From assembly GCF_034702125.1 (NCBI RefSeq), contig NC_085857.1:59847814-59911813 (forward strand): a stretch of 64,000 nt of DNA, written 5' to 3'. A program made the translations under genes and the position numbers. The stretch comes from Engraulis encrasicolus (taxonomy: Eukaryota; Chordata; Actinopteri; Clupeiformes; Engraulidae). Shown one piece after another: positions 32,501 to 54,160 of this stretch. Within the stretch, counting starts at the first letter, position 1. Every line of letters starts with the position of its first letter. Under the pieces are notes generated by a model. That model saw only the letters and a program-made list of their open reading frames with translations, searched no databases and was not told the DNA's origin.

Positions 32501-33813
32501 GTGGACGCCAAGATCGCATCTCATCATCCGCCAAAGACTTACCTGAGACCTGTCTCTGACATGGTCTTGCTCCTAGAAGCAGAGACTGTTTAAGGTTAAG
32601 GGGGTGTGGCATCAAGGGGCATGTGTGGCAGGCGGAGAGTGTGATGCCACAGGGAATGTATTTTGATAATGACTTTTATTTTGACACAGAAATTCTCAGT
32701 TTGGGGTATGATGTCACTTCCTGTTCCTCTGAATAGTCAGTTCTCAGTTGTTCAAAGTAAAGGATATATGTCAGCTCAGCTCCTCTGAACTTTATCTCTT
32801 CATTTTGATGTGGCATTGCCAGTAAGTACATTTGTGTTGGTTTACCTGTAGAAAGAAGTTTATGAGTAAATTAATTGTAAAAACGATCTTTTGGTGAGAA
32901 AATAAGTTTATTCATGTGGTAACAGTAATGCAGCTATTGTAGGGATGTTCCGATCCGATATCTGGATCGGATCGGCCGCCGATATAGGCAAAAAATGTGT
33001 ATCGGGATCGGATCGGCAAGCACATAAAAATCCGATCCAGAATCCATTTTTTTTTCAAAGTCCAGTCCATGTTTTCCGGCTCACCCGCAATTCATTCCAG
33101 TTTTTACTGTGGTTGTTCTTAAACTCCGGTCCGCATTTTCCTGCACACCTTCAGCTCTCGTCAGCACACACGTGGGAGCAACCGCCTCAGCTCTCAGACG
33201 CGCAGGCAGTGTACGTTTTTCAGTCTGTGGTTTCAAAGAGCTTTAAACTGTCCTAAGTGTCCGTGAACAGTCCAGACACACAAAATTGCGCACTTCATGC
33301 CACTCTGCCTGCGTTTCAGATGGTATTTCAGTAACAAGCGCTAATGTTTGGCTACAAACACTGAAAGTTAAGATTTCACATGTTTCTCTCAGAGGCACCG
33401 TTTTCCTCTCATCCCACAATGTTTGTTTGTTGCCCAGCCACTACCGCTCTCTTTCTGTCTGTGTGCGCGTGTGTGAGTATGTTTTAATATGGATAATGCC
33501 GTCTTGCTAAGATGCTAAGTAGATGTTAAATTAAGGATGTGCTAATTCACATGGAGGAGCAAAAGCATACTGTAGAAAATGGTATTGTTAAATGTTATTG
33601 TGTCCACTGACCTGGGTAAATAAATATTATAGTAGCCTACTCGACAGTGGTTGTGTCCGAATTAGTTTAAGATTTATTTTAGCTATTTATCTAATTCCAT
33701 TTTGATTAATTTGTAGCAGTTGTTTAGTTGTGATTGTTGTTTATTGGTATTAATCTAGGCTGTATTAGGCTACCTATGGCATATGAGATGGCATCCAGTA
33801 GCCTAGGTATGCC

Positions 33814-34207
33814 TAGCCTGGTTCACACCAGACGGTGTGTGTGTAGCTTTGGCGCCCCCTGGCGGAGCAGAGCTACACACACTACCGTCTGGTACACAGC
33901 CATAGAGCACGCTCCGTCTCCAACCAGAAAATAGGCTGAGAATTTATTGCTTCTGCACGGCCTCCTCACCAACAAATTCCATCAAAAACCTTCCTGTTAA
34001 TCTTTAAAGAGTCAATATAGTCTCTAATCTGTCTTGTGAGTCCTCAATGTGAGTTACCGTTTATATTTAAGAAATAAATGCTCCGTCTATTTTCTGGTTG
34101 GAGACGGAGCGTGCTCTATGGCTGTGTACCAGACGGTAGTGTGTGTAGCTCTGCTCCGCCAGGGGGCGCCAAAGCTACACACACACCATCTGGTGTGAAC
34201 CAGGCTA
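33814..34207. mobile_element. Foldback element with 121-bp arms (TAGCC ends)
   Basis: Arms 33814-33934 and 34087-34207 are inverse copies with one difference seen (CCAGACGG against CCAGATGG). The spacer is 152 bp. Termini TAGCCTGGTTCACACC/GGTGTGAACCAGGCTA. 9-bp flanks AGGTATGCC and AGATATGCC; copy A lacks the insert at the equivalent site near 6470. Same terminus and duplication length as R1a and R1b. Confidence 0.9.
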
Positions 34208-34636
34208 AGATATGCCTACTGTGTGTCTTGGAATTTTCTTTACTTTTTTGTCTATGTTAAATGTAAACTCGTCCTGAATTGTCAACATGCTGGCAGCCTA
34301 CAAAAAAAATCCACCTTTACATGAAAAACAGATGAATACTTCAACTGATTGAATAAGCATTCACTTACAGTTTAGAATATTATTTGCACTGATGGATTTT
34401 CAATGGTTTCCTTCGAATCTGGTTCAAGAGTAGAGCACTGGTGGCATTTTTGTTTGTGTAGTTAATTGACTGTTATTTTGCCTAATTTGTATTTAACAGG
34501 TTTCTCAGTACAAACCATTGTGTATTACTCAAATTCACATAATTCAGCTGGCTAGTTGTTATCAAGAGTAAACCCCTTTTCAACATGAGTGTGACAAGAA
34601 AGTAACTTTGAACGCACGTACAGTCGGCAACAGCTG

Positions 34637-37501
34637 TTGCAGATAAGAATGGACAACTTAAGCAATGTATTGGATGTACCAATGAAGACCCTGGAAGAAC
34701 TAGGAATTCTCCGGCGGCATAGGACTACATCGGACCCGTCTGCCTTGCTATGCCGACGCCGAAGAATTAGGAAAAGGGGCAAACGAGGTGGCGTCGAGAC
34801 ACGGCTTGCAGCCAACCCAACTCGTCCAGCAATACCATCAATTCTCTTGGCAAACGTCAGATCTCTGGACAATAAGATGGATGACATACGGCTACTAAGA
34901 TCAGCGAACAAAACCGTGAGGAACTGCTGCGTTACGGTGTTTACCGAATCATGGCTGAACGACGGCATACCCGATTCGGCTTTACATCTGGAACAACTAA
35001 CGTGCCACCGAGCGGACAGAGCCCTTGCAGAGAAAAAACGAGGAGGAGGAATATGTGTCTACACACATGATGCTTGGTGCAATAATGCTACGGTAGTACA
35101 GAGGCACTGCTCTCCACGAGTGGAGTTCATGATTATCAAGTGCCGACCCTTCTATCTACCCAGAGAAATCTCCGCTATCCTATTAGTCGCCGTCTACCTC
35201 CCACCCAGCAACAAAAATGGCGTCAAAAGCGAGGCACTGAACGAGCTGCATCGGGGCATCAGTGAACAACAAGATGCACACCCAGATGCCTTCACAGTGG
35301 TACTAGGAGATTTCAACCACGGAAATCTCAAAACAGTACTTCCAAAATTTCATCAACATGTCAACTTCCCAACAAGAGGACAAAACACCCTGGACCTCGT
35401 TTACACAAATCAGAAGAGAGCATACAAGGCAAAGCCCATCCCCCACATTGGATCATCAGACCACACGACAATTCTGCTACTGCCAGCTTACAGACAAAAG
35501 GCAAAACTCACCAAACCAGTTCTGAAGGAGGTGAGAAAATGGCCTGAGGGAGCCATCTCACGACTTCAGGACTGCTTTGAAACCACAGACTGGGACATTT
35601 TCAAAACAACTGCCACCCACAGCAATCACATTGACATTGAGGAGTACACAGACACCGTGACCTCCTACATCACAAAATGCATCGATGATGTTACAGAAAT
35701 AAAACACATCACTACCAGGGCCAACCAGAAGCCATGGTTCACAGGAGACGTTCACCGACTGCTGAGGGCCAGAGACAAAGCCTTCAGAGCAGGAGACGTA
35801 GCTGGCCTAAAGACAGCAAGGGCTAACCTGTCCCAGGGCATCAGGAAAGCAAAAAAGGAATACTCAGACAAAATAACAACACACTTCAAAGACAGCAGAG
35901 ATGCACAGAGCCTGTGGCAGGGCATACAGGCCATCACGGACTATAAGCCTGCACCACGAAGCTGTGACAACAACACCTCTCTGCTAAACGATCTGAATAG
36001 TTTCTTTGCCCGCTTTGAAGCACAAAATGACACTCACCCACAGAAAACTCCCCCTCCCCCCCATGATCAACCCCTTTACCTGTCCTCTGCCAGTGTTAAG
36101 AGGACACTGGCCACCATCAACCCACGCAAAGCAGCTGGCCCAGACAACATACCAGGCCGAGTGTTGAAGGATTGTGCAGAAGAGCTGAAGGATGTCTTCA
36201 CAGACATCTTTAACATCTCTCTGGAGCAAGCAGTCATCCCATCACTTTTCAAAGCTGCTACCATCATACCTGTGCCGAAGAAATCATCACCATCATGCTT
36301 CAATGACTACCGTCCTGTAGCACTGACGCCCATAATCATGAAGTGCTTCGAACGGCTAGTCCTGTCACACATCAAAGCCACCCTACCCCCCACCCTAGAC
36401 CCCTACCAGTTCGCATACCGAGCCAAGCGATCCACGGAGGATGCAATTTGCTCTGCCCTCCATCCAGCCCTCACCCACTTGGACAATAAAGACTCATATG
36501 TGAGAATGCTGTTCATTGACTTCAGTTCAGCATTCAATACCATAATACCACAACAACTCATCAGAAAACTGGACAAACTAGGTTTCAGCACCTCCCTCTG
36601 CAACTGGCTGCTGGACTTCCTGATGCAAAGACCACAAGCAGTACGGGTAGGGAACAACACCTCGAGCACCCTGACCCTGAGCACGGGGGCTCCGCAAGGC
36701 TGTGTTCTCAGCCCCCTGCTGTTCACGCTGCTGACACACGACTGCACAACGACCCACAGCACTAACCATCTAGTGAAGTTTGCGGATGATACAACACTGG
36801 TGGGCCTCATCACCAAGGGCGATGAGACTCACTACAGAGAAGAAGTAGACCTGCTGGCCAGATGGTGCAAAGACAACAACCTCCTGCTGAATGTCAACAA
36901 GACCAAGGAGATTGTTGTCAACTTCCAAAGGGTCCAAAAACAACTGCCACCACTGACCATCGACGGCGATGCTGTGGAGAGAGTGAGCAGCACCAAGTTC
37001 CTTGGAGTGCACATCAGCGACGACCTCTCTTGGACCACCAACACTACATCACTGGCGAAGAAGGCCCATCAGCGTCTCTACTTCCTGCGCAAACTAAAGA
37101 AGGCAAGTGCTACACCCTCCATCATGACAACATTCTACAGAGGAACCATAGAGAGCGTCGTGTCCAACTGCATCACAGTGTGGGGAGGAAGCTGCACGGA
37201 GAAAAACAGGAAGACACTCCAGCGTGTTGTGAACACAGCGAAGAAGATCATTGGAGTACCACTCCCCTCCCTGCAGGACATTTACACCACACGCCTCACC
37301 CGGAAAGCACTGATGATCATCAAAGACACAAGCCACCCTGCACACAAACTGTTCAGCCTCCTGCCCTCTGGAAAGAGGTACAGGCGCCTCCGTTCCCGTA
37401 CCACCCGGCTGGCGAGCAGCACAATGCACCAAGCGATCAAGATGCTGAACACTCAACCCACTCTCCCTCCACTGTCAGCCTCTAGCCAGCAAGGCCACTG
37501 A
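34637..37501 (+). CDS. LINE ORF2: AP-type endonuclease and reverse transcriptase, intact
   Basis: 954 codons without a stop. The endonuclease comes first: NVRSLDNK (about residue 74), TESWLND, VVLGDFNHG and GSSDH (about 274) are APE motifs. The reverse transcriptase follows: ADTIIPVPKK-type region, LFIDFSSAFN with the first catalytic Asp, TGAPQGCVLSPLLF, and the FADDTTLVG catalytic motif (about 713-721), then the thumb (LSTKFLGVHI-like). The true start may be further upstream and lost. Such a protein nicks DNA and copies its own RNA at the target. All catalytic motifs are intact, so the insertion is young. Confidence 0.93.
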   Translation: MQIRMDNLSNVLDVPMKTLEELGILRRHRTTSDPSALLCRRRRIRKRGKRGGVETRLAANPTRPAIPSILLANVRSLDNKMDDIRLLRSANKTVRNCCVTVFTESWLNDGIPDSALHLEQLTCHRADRALAEKKRGGGICVYTHDAWCNNATVVQRHCSPRVEFMIIKCRPFYLPREISAILLVAVYLPPSNKNGVKSEALNELHRGISEQQDAHPDAFTVVLGDFNHGNLKTVLPKFHQHVNFPTRGQNTLDLVYTNQKRAYKAKPIPHIGSSDHTTILLLPAYRQKAKLTKPVLKEVRKWPEGAISRLQDCFETTDWDIFKTTATHSNHIDIEEYTDTVTSYITKCIDDVTEIKHITTRANQKPWFTGDVHRLLRARDKAFRAGDVAGLKTARANLSQGIRKAKKEYSDKITTHFKDSRDAQSLWQGIQAITDYKPAPRSCDNNTSLLNDLNSFFARFEAQNDTHPQKTPPPPHDQPLYLSSASVKRTLATINPRKAAGPDNIPGRVLKDCAEELKDVFTDIFNISLEQAVIPSLFKAATIIPVPKKSSPSCFNDYRPVALTPIIMKCFERLVLSHIKATLPPTLDPYQFAYRAKRSTEDAICSALHPALTHLDNKDSYVRMLFIDFSSAFNTIIPQQLIRKLDKLGFSTSLCNWLLDFLMQRPQAVRVGNNTSSTLTLSTGAPQGCVLSPLLFTLLTHDCTTTHSTNHLVKFADDTTLVGLITKGDETHYREEVDLLARWCKDNNLLLNVNKTKEIVVNFQRVQKQLPPLTIDGDAVERVSSTKFLGVHISDDLSWTTNTTSLAKKAHQRLYFLRKLKKASATPSIMTTFYRGTIESVVSNCITVWGGSCTEKNRKTLQRVVNTAKKIIGVPLPSLQDIYTTRLTRKALMIIKDTSHPAHKLFSLLPSGKRYRRLRSRTTRLASSTMHQAIKMLNTQPTLPPLSASSQQGH

Positions 37502-37650
37502 CAACCCCCCCCTCCCCCCACTGTCAGCCTCTAGCCAGCAAGGCCACTGACAACCCCCCCCCCATCCCCCACCACCATATCTGCGACTGAACATTCCACC
37601 TGCACTACTATACTTGTGACTGAACTTTCAACCTGCACTAACTCAAAACA

Positions 37651-37651
37651 T

Positions 37652-37739
<88 letters not shown>

Positions 37740-37780
37740 GCACACTGCACTTTCTGCACTAAACCCAACATACACACACT

Positions 37781-37835
<55 letters not shown>

Positions 37836-37881
37836 ACGAACACACACACAAGACGCACACCGCACCTTCTACCTGCACTAA

Positions 37882-37972
<91 letters not shown>
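37651..37972. repeat. Three (CA)n arrays in the LINE 3' UTR
   Basis: 37651-37739, 37780-37831 and 37888-37972, separated by GCACTxCACTTTCTGCACTAAACCC-like words that repeat between arrays (also CTGCACTAxxACTCAAAACATG before the first). A compound minisatellite of about 120-bp periodicity. Confidence 0.92.
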
Positions 37973-37977
<5 letters not shown>

Positions 37978-38457
37978 TGCTGGTGTACTTGACAGACCTT
38001 TTTATATTTATTTTCTTCAAAATGCTACTATTACCATGTCAGAACGCTATAAAGGACTTTTTTTAGGAAAAGCACAAAAACACAACAAATACCTCTTAAT
38101 GTATGTCCTCTACAAGTCTTCTGTTGTCCAGTCTTGCACTTTAAATGTCTGTATGAGCACTGTCTATGTCCATACTGTCTTAAGTCCATGTATAAGTACT
38201 GTCTATGTCTATACTGTCTATGTCCTTACCTTAATTAGTCTATGTCTGTATGGGAAAGCAAGAAATGTAATTTCAAATTCTTTGTATGACCAGTGCATGT
38301 AAAGAAATTGACAATAAAACCTACTTGACTTGACTTTAAATACTCCGATAGGCCGGTATCGGTATCGGCCAGTATCGGTATCGGATCGGAAGTGAAATAA
38401 AATATCGGTATCGGATCGGAAGTGCAAACCTTGGATCGGGACATCTCTAAGCTATTG

Positions 38458-39499
38458 TACTGGAAATTATGTGTGACTCAGCAAATGTTAGCAATTCCTT
38501 TGTGTTAAGTGCCTAATTAGCATGGAAGCTAAGCTCAGTGTAGCATTCGGTTACCTATCTGTCCTACTTGTTTGTGTGGATATTTTGTTATACTTACCTT
38601 ATTATTTGATACTTACCTGATGTTTATGCATTACGAGGAGAAAAGTGTAGGCCTACCGCAGAAAATTTCATATAGCTCCCACTCAGTTGTAATGACAGGA
38701 GAGATGCCACAACCGACAGCGACGTTTGACCAATCACAGTATTTGTATTTGTCGGCACAGCCAATAAAAAGAACGAGCTCAAGTCCCGCCCTTCATAATT
38801 TGAAAAACAGCGCAGAACCGGGGTCTCTTCGGTCGGCTGGCCTGGCAAGTTACTTTCTCATTGAAAATGACCAGACGATCTGTCACAGATCAAGTTTCCC
38901 AGAGACAGTTGTGTCCGACTATTTCCCCCTTCCCAAATGCAGAAATGTGTCGTCTGTGAACTTAACTGTGGAAGTCTGCATGGTTAGCAAACAGGTACCC
39001 CACACCTCTCATGAGCAAATGGCTTAACTGCTCTCTGCTCTAATATTAATTTTGGCGTAAAGTTATGCACAGTTGCATACTATTTAAGATCATGATTCTG
39101 CAGGGCTTTTCTTGTATTGTATGACAACAACAAACGGGACGCAAGCATTTCGATTAGAAGTGAGTGGATGACAGCAACAGTTGGTTTAGTTGTTTTTCCT
39201 GATAATTTGACTTCGCAGCGTCTGATTCATATACTTTGCTTATGGAGAAATGCATGCTCTACACCTTTCTTTCCTCAGGATATTGTCATGCCAGGTTGAA
39301 GGTTGCACTTTTTTGTAATTGTTGTAAATGTTGTGTACTTGTTTGAGAGGGCATATAGTGGTAAAATAAAGGGTGACTCTACACAGATTGCACCAAATAC
39401 TTCAGAAGATCCCAACCTTCTAGGCATCTCAGCGGCCCTATTTTTAACATCTTTCTTCAAAGATCAGATGGGTCCTTTGTTCAGTCTGGCTATTGTAAG
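38458..39499. other. Intergenic sequence; promoter-like block near 38720-38830
   Basis: Two CCAAT-type words (GACCAATCACAG, GCCAATAAAAAG) lie 40 bp apart, before a 151-codon open frame (38572-39027) with no recognised similarity. Possibly part of the BEL LTR continuing beyond hAT copy B, or a degraded 5' gene end. No function assigned. Confidence 0.3.
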
Positions 39500-40322
39500 C
39501 AGGGCTTTGAACCGTTATTTTTTTCCAAACGTTCCGTTCCGAACAGAAACGGAATTATAACGTTTCAGGTTCTGAGTTCCACCAATATATTGACGTTCCC
39601 GAACCGGTTAGAACCAAAAATTATTGTTCCCGGAACGGTTAATTTCGTTCCGGTCAGCTGATTATTCCCCATAGGCCTAACTGACGTTAAAAAAGAAAGA
39701 CGGAAGTGCAAATGAGTCAGCCTACATTCAAAACTGTTTATTCAAGCGGATGAAAAGAATATCCTCCAGAATTTTGTTCATTCAGGGACAACCTAAGCAG
39801 AGAAGCAGAGAATAAACCTCAATGATGAAAATGTGCGCTCCACGCTGACTTGGGTAACGGGGAGCACTATGATGGACATTGTGAGTTTGTGCATATTTGA
39901 AGCGGCCATGGAAGCCCAATGACGCTGAACATTGTCGGTGCGCTTTGCACGCACTTCCCTGCAATGTCTTACAATAATGCAATGCAAACTCTGTCCTTTT
40001 GTATGACAGTGGTTTCTCTTATTTAAGATGTGGAGTGAAGACTTTGTAATCTACAGCTCTCTCTCCATTCAGTCAGAGAATGTCTGTCACACAGGACGTG
40101 AACCTCAGCCGCCATAGTAACGTGCGCAGGCAAATAATGACTTTGTTTGTTTGTTTGAGGAACGGTATTAACCGGTATTAACCGGTTACCATTATTTTTA
40201 AATAAGTGTTCCCGTTCCAGAACATAAAAAATAATAACGTTTCCGGTTTCGTTTCTGTTCCCTGTAAAATACAAAAAGTTTCTGGTTTTCGTTTTCGTTC
40301 CTTGAACCGGTTCGAAGCCCTG
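39500..40322 (-). mobile_element. hAT element with transposase remnant (CAGGGCTTTGAACCG ends)
   Basis: Ends CAGGGCTTTGAACCG and CCGGTTCGAAGCCCTG. 8-bp flanks ATTGTAAG and ACTGTAAG (one mismatch). On the minus strand near 39800-39870 the frame LPVTQVSVERTFSSLRFIL matches the hAT C-terminal dimerisation domain. The rest of the transposase is gone. Confidence 0.88.
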
Positions 40323-40600
40323 ACTGTAAGTATTGTCTTCACAAATACATCAATAATTTGACAAAGTATTGGTCTTACAAACACACAAGATCTATTCATT
40401 TTACCATCAAATGGTATTGTGAATTCTGAAGTTAAGAAACCAAAAATTGAAAAAGGGCCCCACAGGCCCAAACACTTTAAAAAGAGGAAGGGGTGCCTCC
40501 CATTGCCGAACCCGATGTGTTGACGAGGTGGCATGTTCGTGGCCCAGAGGGGGACAAACTGCAGGAACACCTCGGTCACATACACACACAATTGTGCACA

Positions 40601-40601
40601 C

Positions 40602-40638
<37 letters not shown>

Positions 40639-40642
40639 CACA

Positions 40643-40682
<40 letters not shown>
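40601..40682. repeat. (ACGC)n/(AC)n microsatellite
   Basis: About nine GCAC/ACGC units followed by AC units. Confidence 0.95.
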
Positions 40683-40684
<2 letters not shown>

Positions 40685-40796
40685 GAAACACACTTGTAGG
40701 TTTGATTAAACTTGATTTCCACATTTATTCCAAATCAAAAGGGCATAAGAATGACATCTAAATCTATACACATACACTAACACAAGTACATATAAT

Positions 40797-40800
<4 letters not shown>

Positions 40801-40873
<73 letters not shown>

Positions 40874-41255
40874 TGTGTGTCTGTGTGTGTTGGGCATAGT
40901 AAGCATAGAGGAACACGTTAACACCCACTAGCAGGATGGTATTAGGTGTGTGTGTGTTCGGCGTAGGTAGCATAGAGGAACACATTAACACACACTAGCA
41001 GGATGGCGTTAGGTGTGTGTGTGTTTGTCTGTGTGTGTGTGTGTGAATGTGAGTGTTGGGCATAGTAAGCATAGAGGAACACGTTAACACCCACTAGCAG
41101 GATGGTATTAGGTGTGTGCGTGTGTCTGTGTGTGTGTGTTCAGCTATATGTCTACACATATTGTCTCTGCGAGTGTGTGTGGTTAGAAGCATTCTATTAT
41201 TTCTTATCTAAACTACAGAAGTAAGTAAGTAAAGTAAATCTACAGAGTGTGCCCG

Positions 41256-41352
<97 letters not shown>

Positions 41353-41458
41353 GGCGTAGTAATCGTAGACGAACACGTTCGCACACACTAGCAGGATGGC
41401 ATTAGGTGTGTGTGTGTGTGTGTGTGTGCGTGAGTGTGAGTGTGTGTGTGTGTGTGTA
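40801..41458 (-). repeat. Compound minisatellite made of slc5a coding-end copies and TG tracts
   Basis: Four copies of the last ~55 bp of the slc5a coding sequence at 40890-40948, 40957-41014, 41056-41114 and 41350-41408, separated by (TG)n tracts (longest 40801-40890 and 41260-41349). In transcript sense they would encode variants of NAILLVCVNVFLYAYYA. They lie in the 3' UTR or just beyond it, after the stop at 41459. Confidence 0.9.
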
Positions 41459-52670
<11,212 letters not shown>

Positions 52671-52679
52671 CTGAAATAC

Positions 52680-53240
52680 ATAGTGTAGTCTTTTAGGCCA
52701 TTGCCACCCATTATAAGACATGGATATGGAACTACAAAAAATGGCCGATCTCTAACTCAATGAGATTGCAGAATGGGGATCCAGACCACACTAATGGTGC
52801 ATTCTTTTGAAACTCGGTTGTCGGAAACCGCAACCTTAGCTTCGGGAAAGTTCAAAAGAATGGGCACTCAACCCGGGTTCCAAAACACAAGTGTACTTTT
52901 CGGAATCCCTATTTTTTAAATCAACATACACGCGTCAGGACGGCAGATCTTTTCTCTTTAAGGTCTGTACTCTCTGTTCGTGTGTGTGTGTTCACAGCCA
53001 GTTTTACATACAGCCTGCCCACTCTATATTTTACCCATGGCTGCAGTTCACCTAGGGGCCGCTGTCGAGAGTTCGCAGCCAGCCCATTCATTCTGAATGG
53101 AGTCTGCACTCCTCCATTGGCGCCCCTAGAGTGCAGTACCACCCGAGGAGTGGAGTCTCTCGTAATACCCTTAAAACCTCTCTGGTGTGTTTGAGTCAAC
53201 GATGCGCACGCATTCAGTGTGTGGGAGTTCTGAACAGGTC
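52680..53240. other. slc5a upstream intron, small inverted repeats
   Basis: 52785-52855 has facing GCATTCTTTTGAA/TTCAAAAGAATGGGC. 53053-53128 has facing CTAGGGGCC and GGCGCCCCTAG. Both look like small MITEs. No exon found. Confidence 0.4.
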
Positions 53241-53244
53241 AATA

Positions 53245-53310
53245 TGGAATTTTGCTGTATTTTTTGTGTTATAGTGCCCTTTAGTGGCGTGTGTCATTGA
53301 TGTCATTGTT
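53245..53310. repeat. Block shared with 59148-59210
   Basis: About 55 bp (GGAATTTTGCTGTATTTTTT, GTGTTATAG, GCCCT-TAGTGGCGTG) matches the 3' LTR of gypsy relic A. It may be a fragment of that element's 5' LTR. Confidence 0.6.
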
Positions 53311-54160
53311 GCTCACGTCTAGCGTAGCGAGCTAAACCCCTACAGCTGAAAGCTGACATGGGTCAAGAGTAGGTGGGAAGCCGTATGGGAGGGATTATCG
53401 GTTGTCTATCAAAATGCCTGGCACTCAATGCCACGCAATAGGATGGCGCAACAACCAATCACATTGAATCCCCACACAGCAAACTGTAGCGGCGTGGCCG
53501 ACAATAGTTCCGGAGCTACTACCTGGCAGGCAGCTGTTAGCTTCCAGCCCCACGAATAGAGCAGGGAGCCAGTTTCAGACTCCCAGTCTTGACTGACCCC
53601 TCGACAGATCCAGCGAGATCACATATGAACAGCTGACGTCTGTTTACACATACAGTATAACCCACTCAGTATCACAACACAATGTCTACATGAGTTAACG
53701 ACTAGCGTGTTTTGATCTTAAGTAACTTTTAACTGCTGTGATTTCGTTCTACACCTTCAAGAAATTGTCTAATAACAATCGCTTGTGACCGTCTGGTTCT
53801 GTGAAATGTAACTTGTAGCTAGTAGCTACAGTAGCTTGCCCAGCTAGAACGGTCAGTTCATGGCAGTCTATGAGAAATTCGGTGCATCTCGGCCTTCTGA
53901 CTGGAATCAAATATTAAATTGCTATTTACAAAGGCCAACATACAAACATACGGTCAACACATGGTCAACAAGCAGACAATTCCAAGATTTTGACTATCAC
54001 CATTATTTTCTATTTTCATGAGGCTGGTGGCCCCGGTAGACTTCATCCAAATTTCTAAATATTTTACACAGTGTGTTTTTACTGGGTGTAGAACATTTTT
54101 ACTATAGGGCCAAGGCGATATTTTTTCATAGGGGGCATTTGATGCAATGACAACTACTGG
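53311..54160. other. slc5a upstream intron or 5' part of gypsy relic A, no gene recognised
   Basis: No coding similarity. By position it may be the decayed gag region of the relic that follows. Confidence 0.35.

Larger units (their letters stand above)
29543..32931 (+). mobile_element. BEL/Pao LTR retrotransposon relic
   Basis: Order on the plus strand: protease end (LGWVIVGDVCL at about 29598), the start of RT (APSIDDLTFLQLMEKE, then after a MITE insertion EFVRDDSGNWIAPLPF), then a direct jump near 30395 to RNase H (ELCVFSDASVKAIAAVAYL) and the integrase domain. The RT core with its catalytic aspartates is deleted, and several frameshifts are present. A polypurine tract AAGGTTAAGGGGG at about 32591 precedes the start of the 3' LTR (32605), which is cut by hAT copy B at 32940. 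The 5' part is missing. Confidence 0.9.
34600..38335 (+). mobile_element. L2/CR1/Rex1-like non-LTR retrotransposon
   Basis: The insertion into hAT copy B is bounded by alignment with copy A: copy A runs GACAACAAAGTAAG straight on, while copy B breaks after GTGACAAGAAAGTAA. It has one long ORF (34637-37501), a 3' UTR with three CA arrays, and a 3' terminus TTGACAATAAAACC followed by CTTGACTTGAC, as in fish L2/CR1-type LINEs. ORF1 is absent, so it is probably 5'-truncated. Confidence 0.85.
32940..38449 (+). mobile_element. hAT element, copy B, carrying a foldback element and a LINE
   Basis: Exact 8-bp duplications AGCTATTG (32932-32939, 38450-38457). Ends TAGGGATGTTCCGATCC and GGATCGGGACATCTCTA. 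Internal blocks match copy A (5941-8546) in inverse orientation. Insertions into it: a foldback element at 33814-34207 and a LINE at about 34600-38335. No transposase of its own survives. It is inserted in the BEL 3' LTR region. Confidence 0.92.

Noticed and set aside
36862..37485. Second 207-codon frame overlapping LINE ORF2
   Set aside because: Shadow frame within the RT-coding sequence; no domain resemblance.
37638..38020. Long poly-Cys/Val and Thr/His frames over CA/TG arrays (also at 1436-1738, 25735-26026, 28946-29254, 44416-44713, 50298-50582, 52296-52579)
   Set aside because: Translations of dinucleotide repeats; they are open only because the repeat lacks stops. No protein family similarity.
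38572..39027. 151-codon ORF as a new gene
   Set aside because: No recognisable domain, no splice context, surrounded by transposons; reported only as a possible promoter block.
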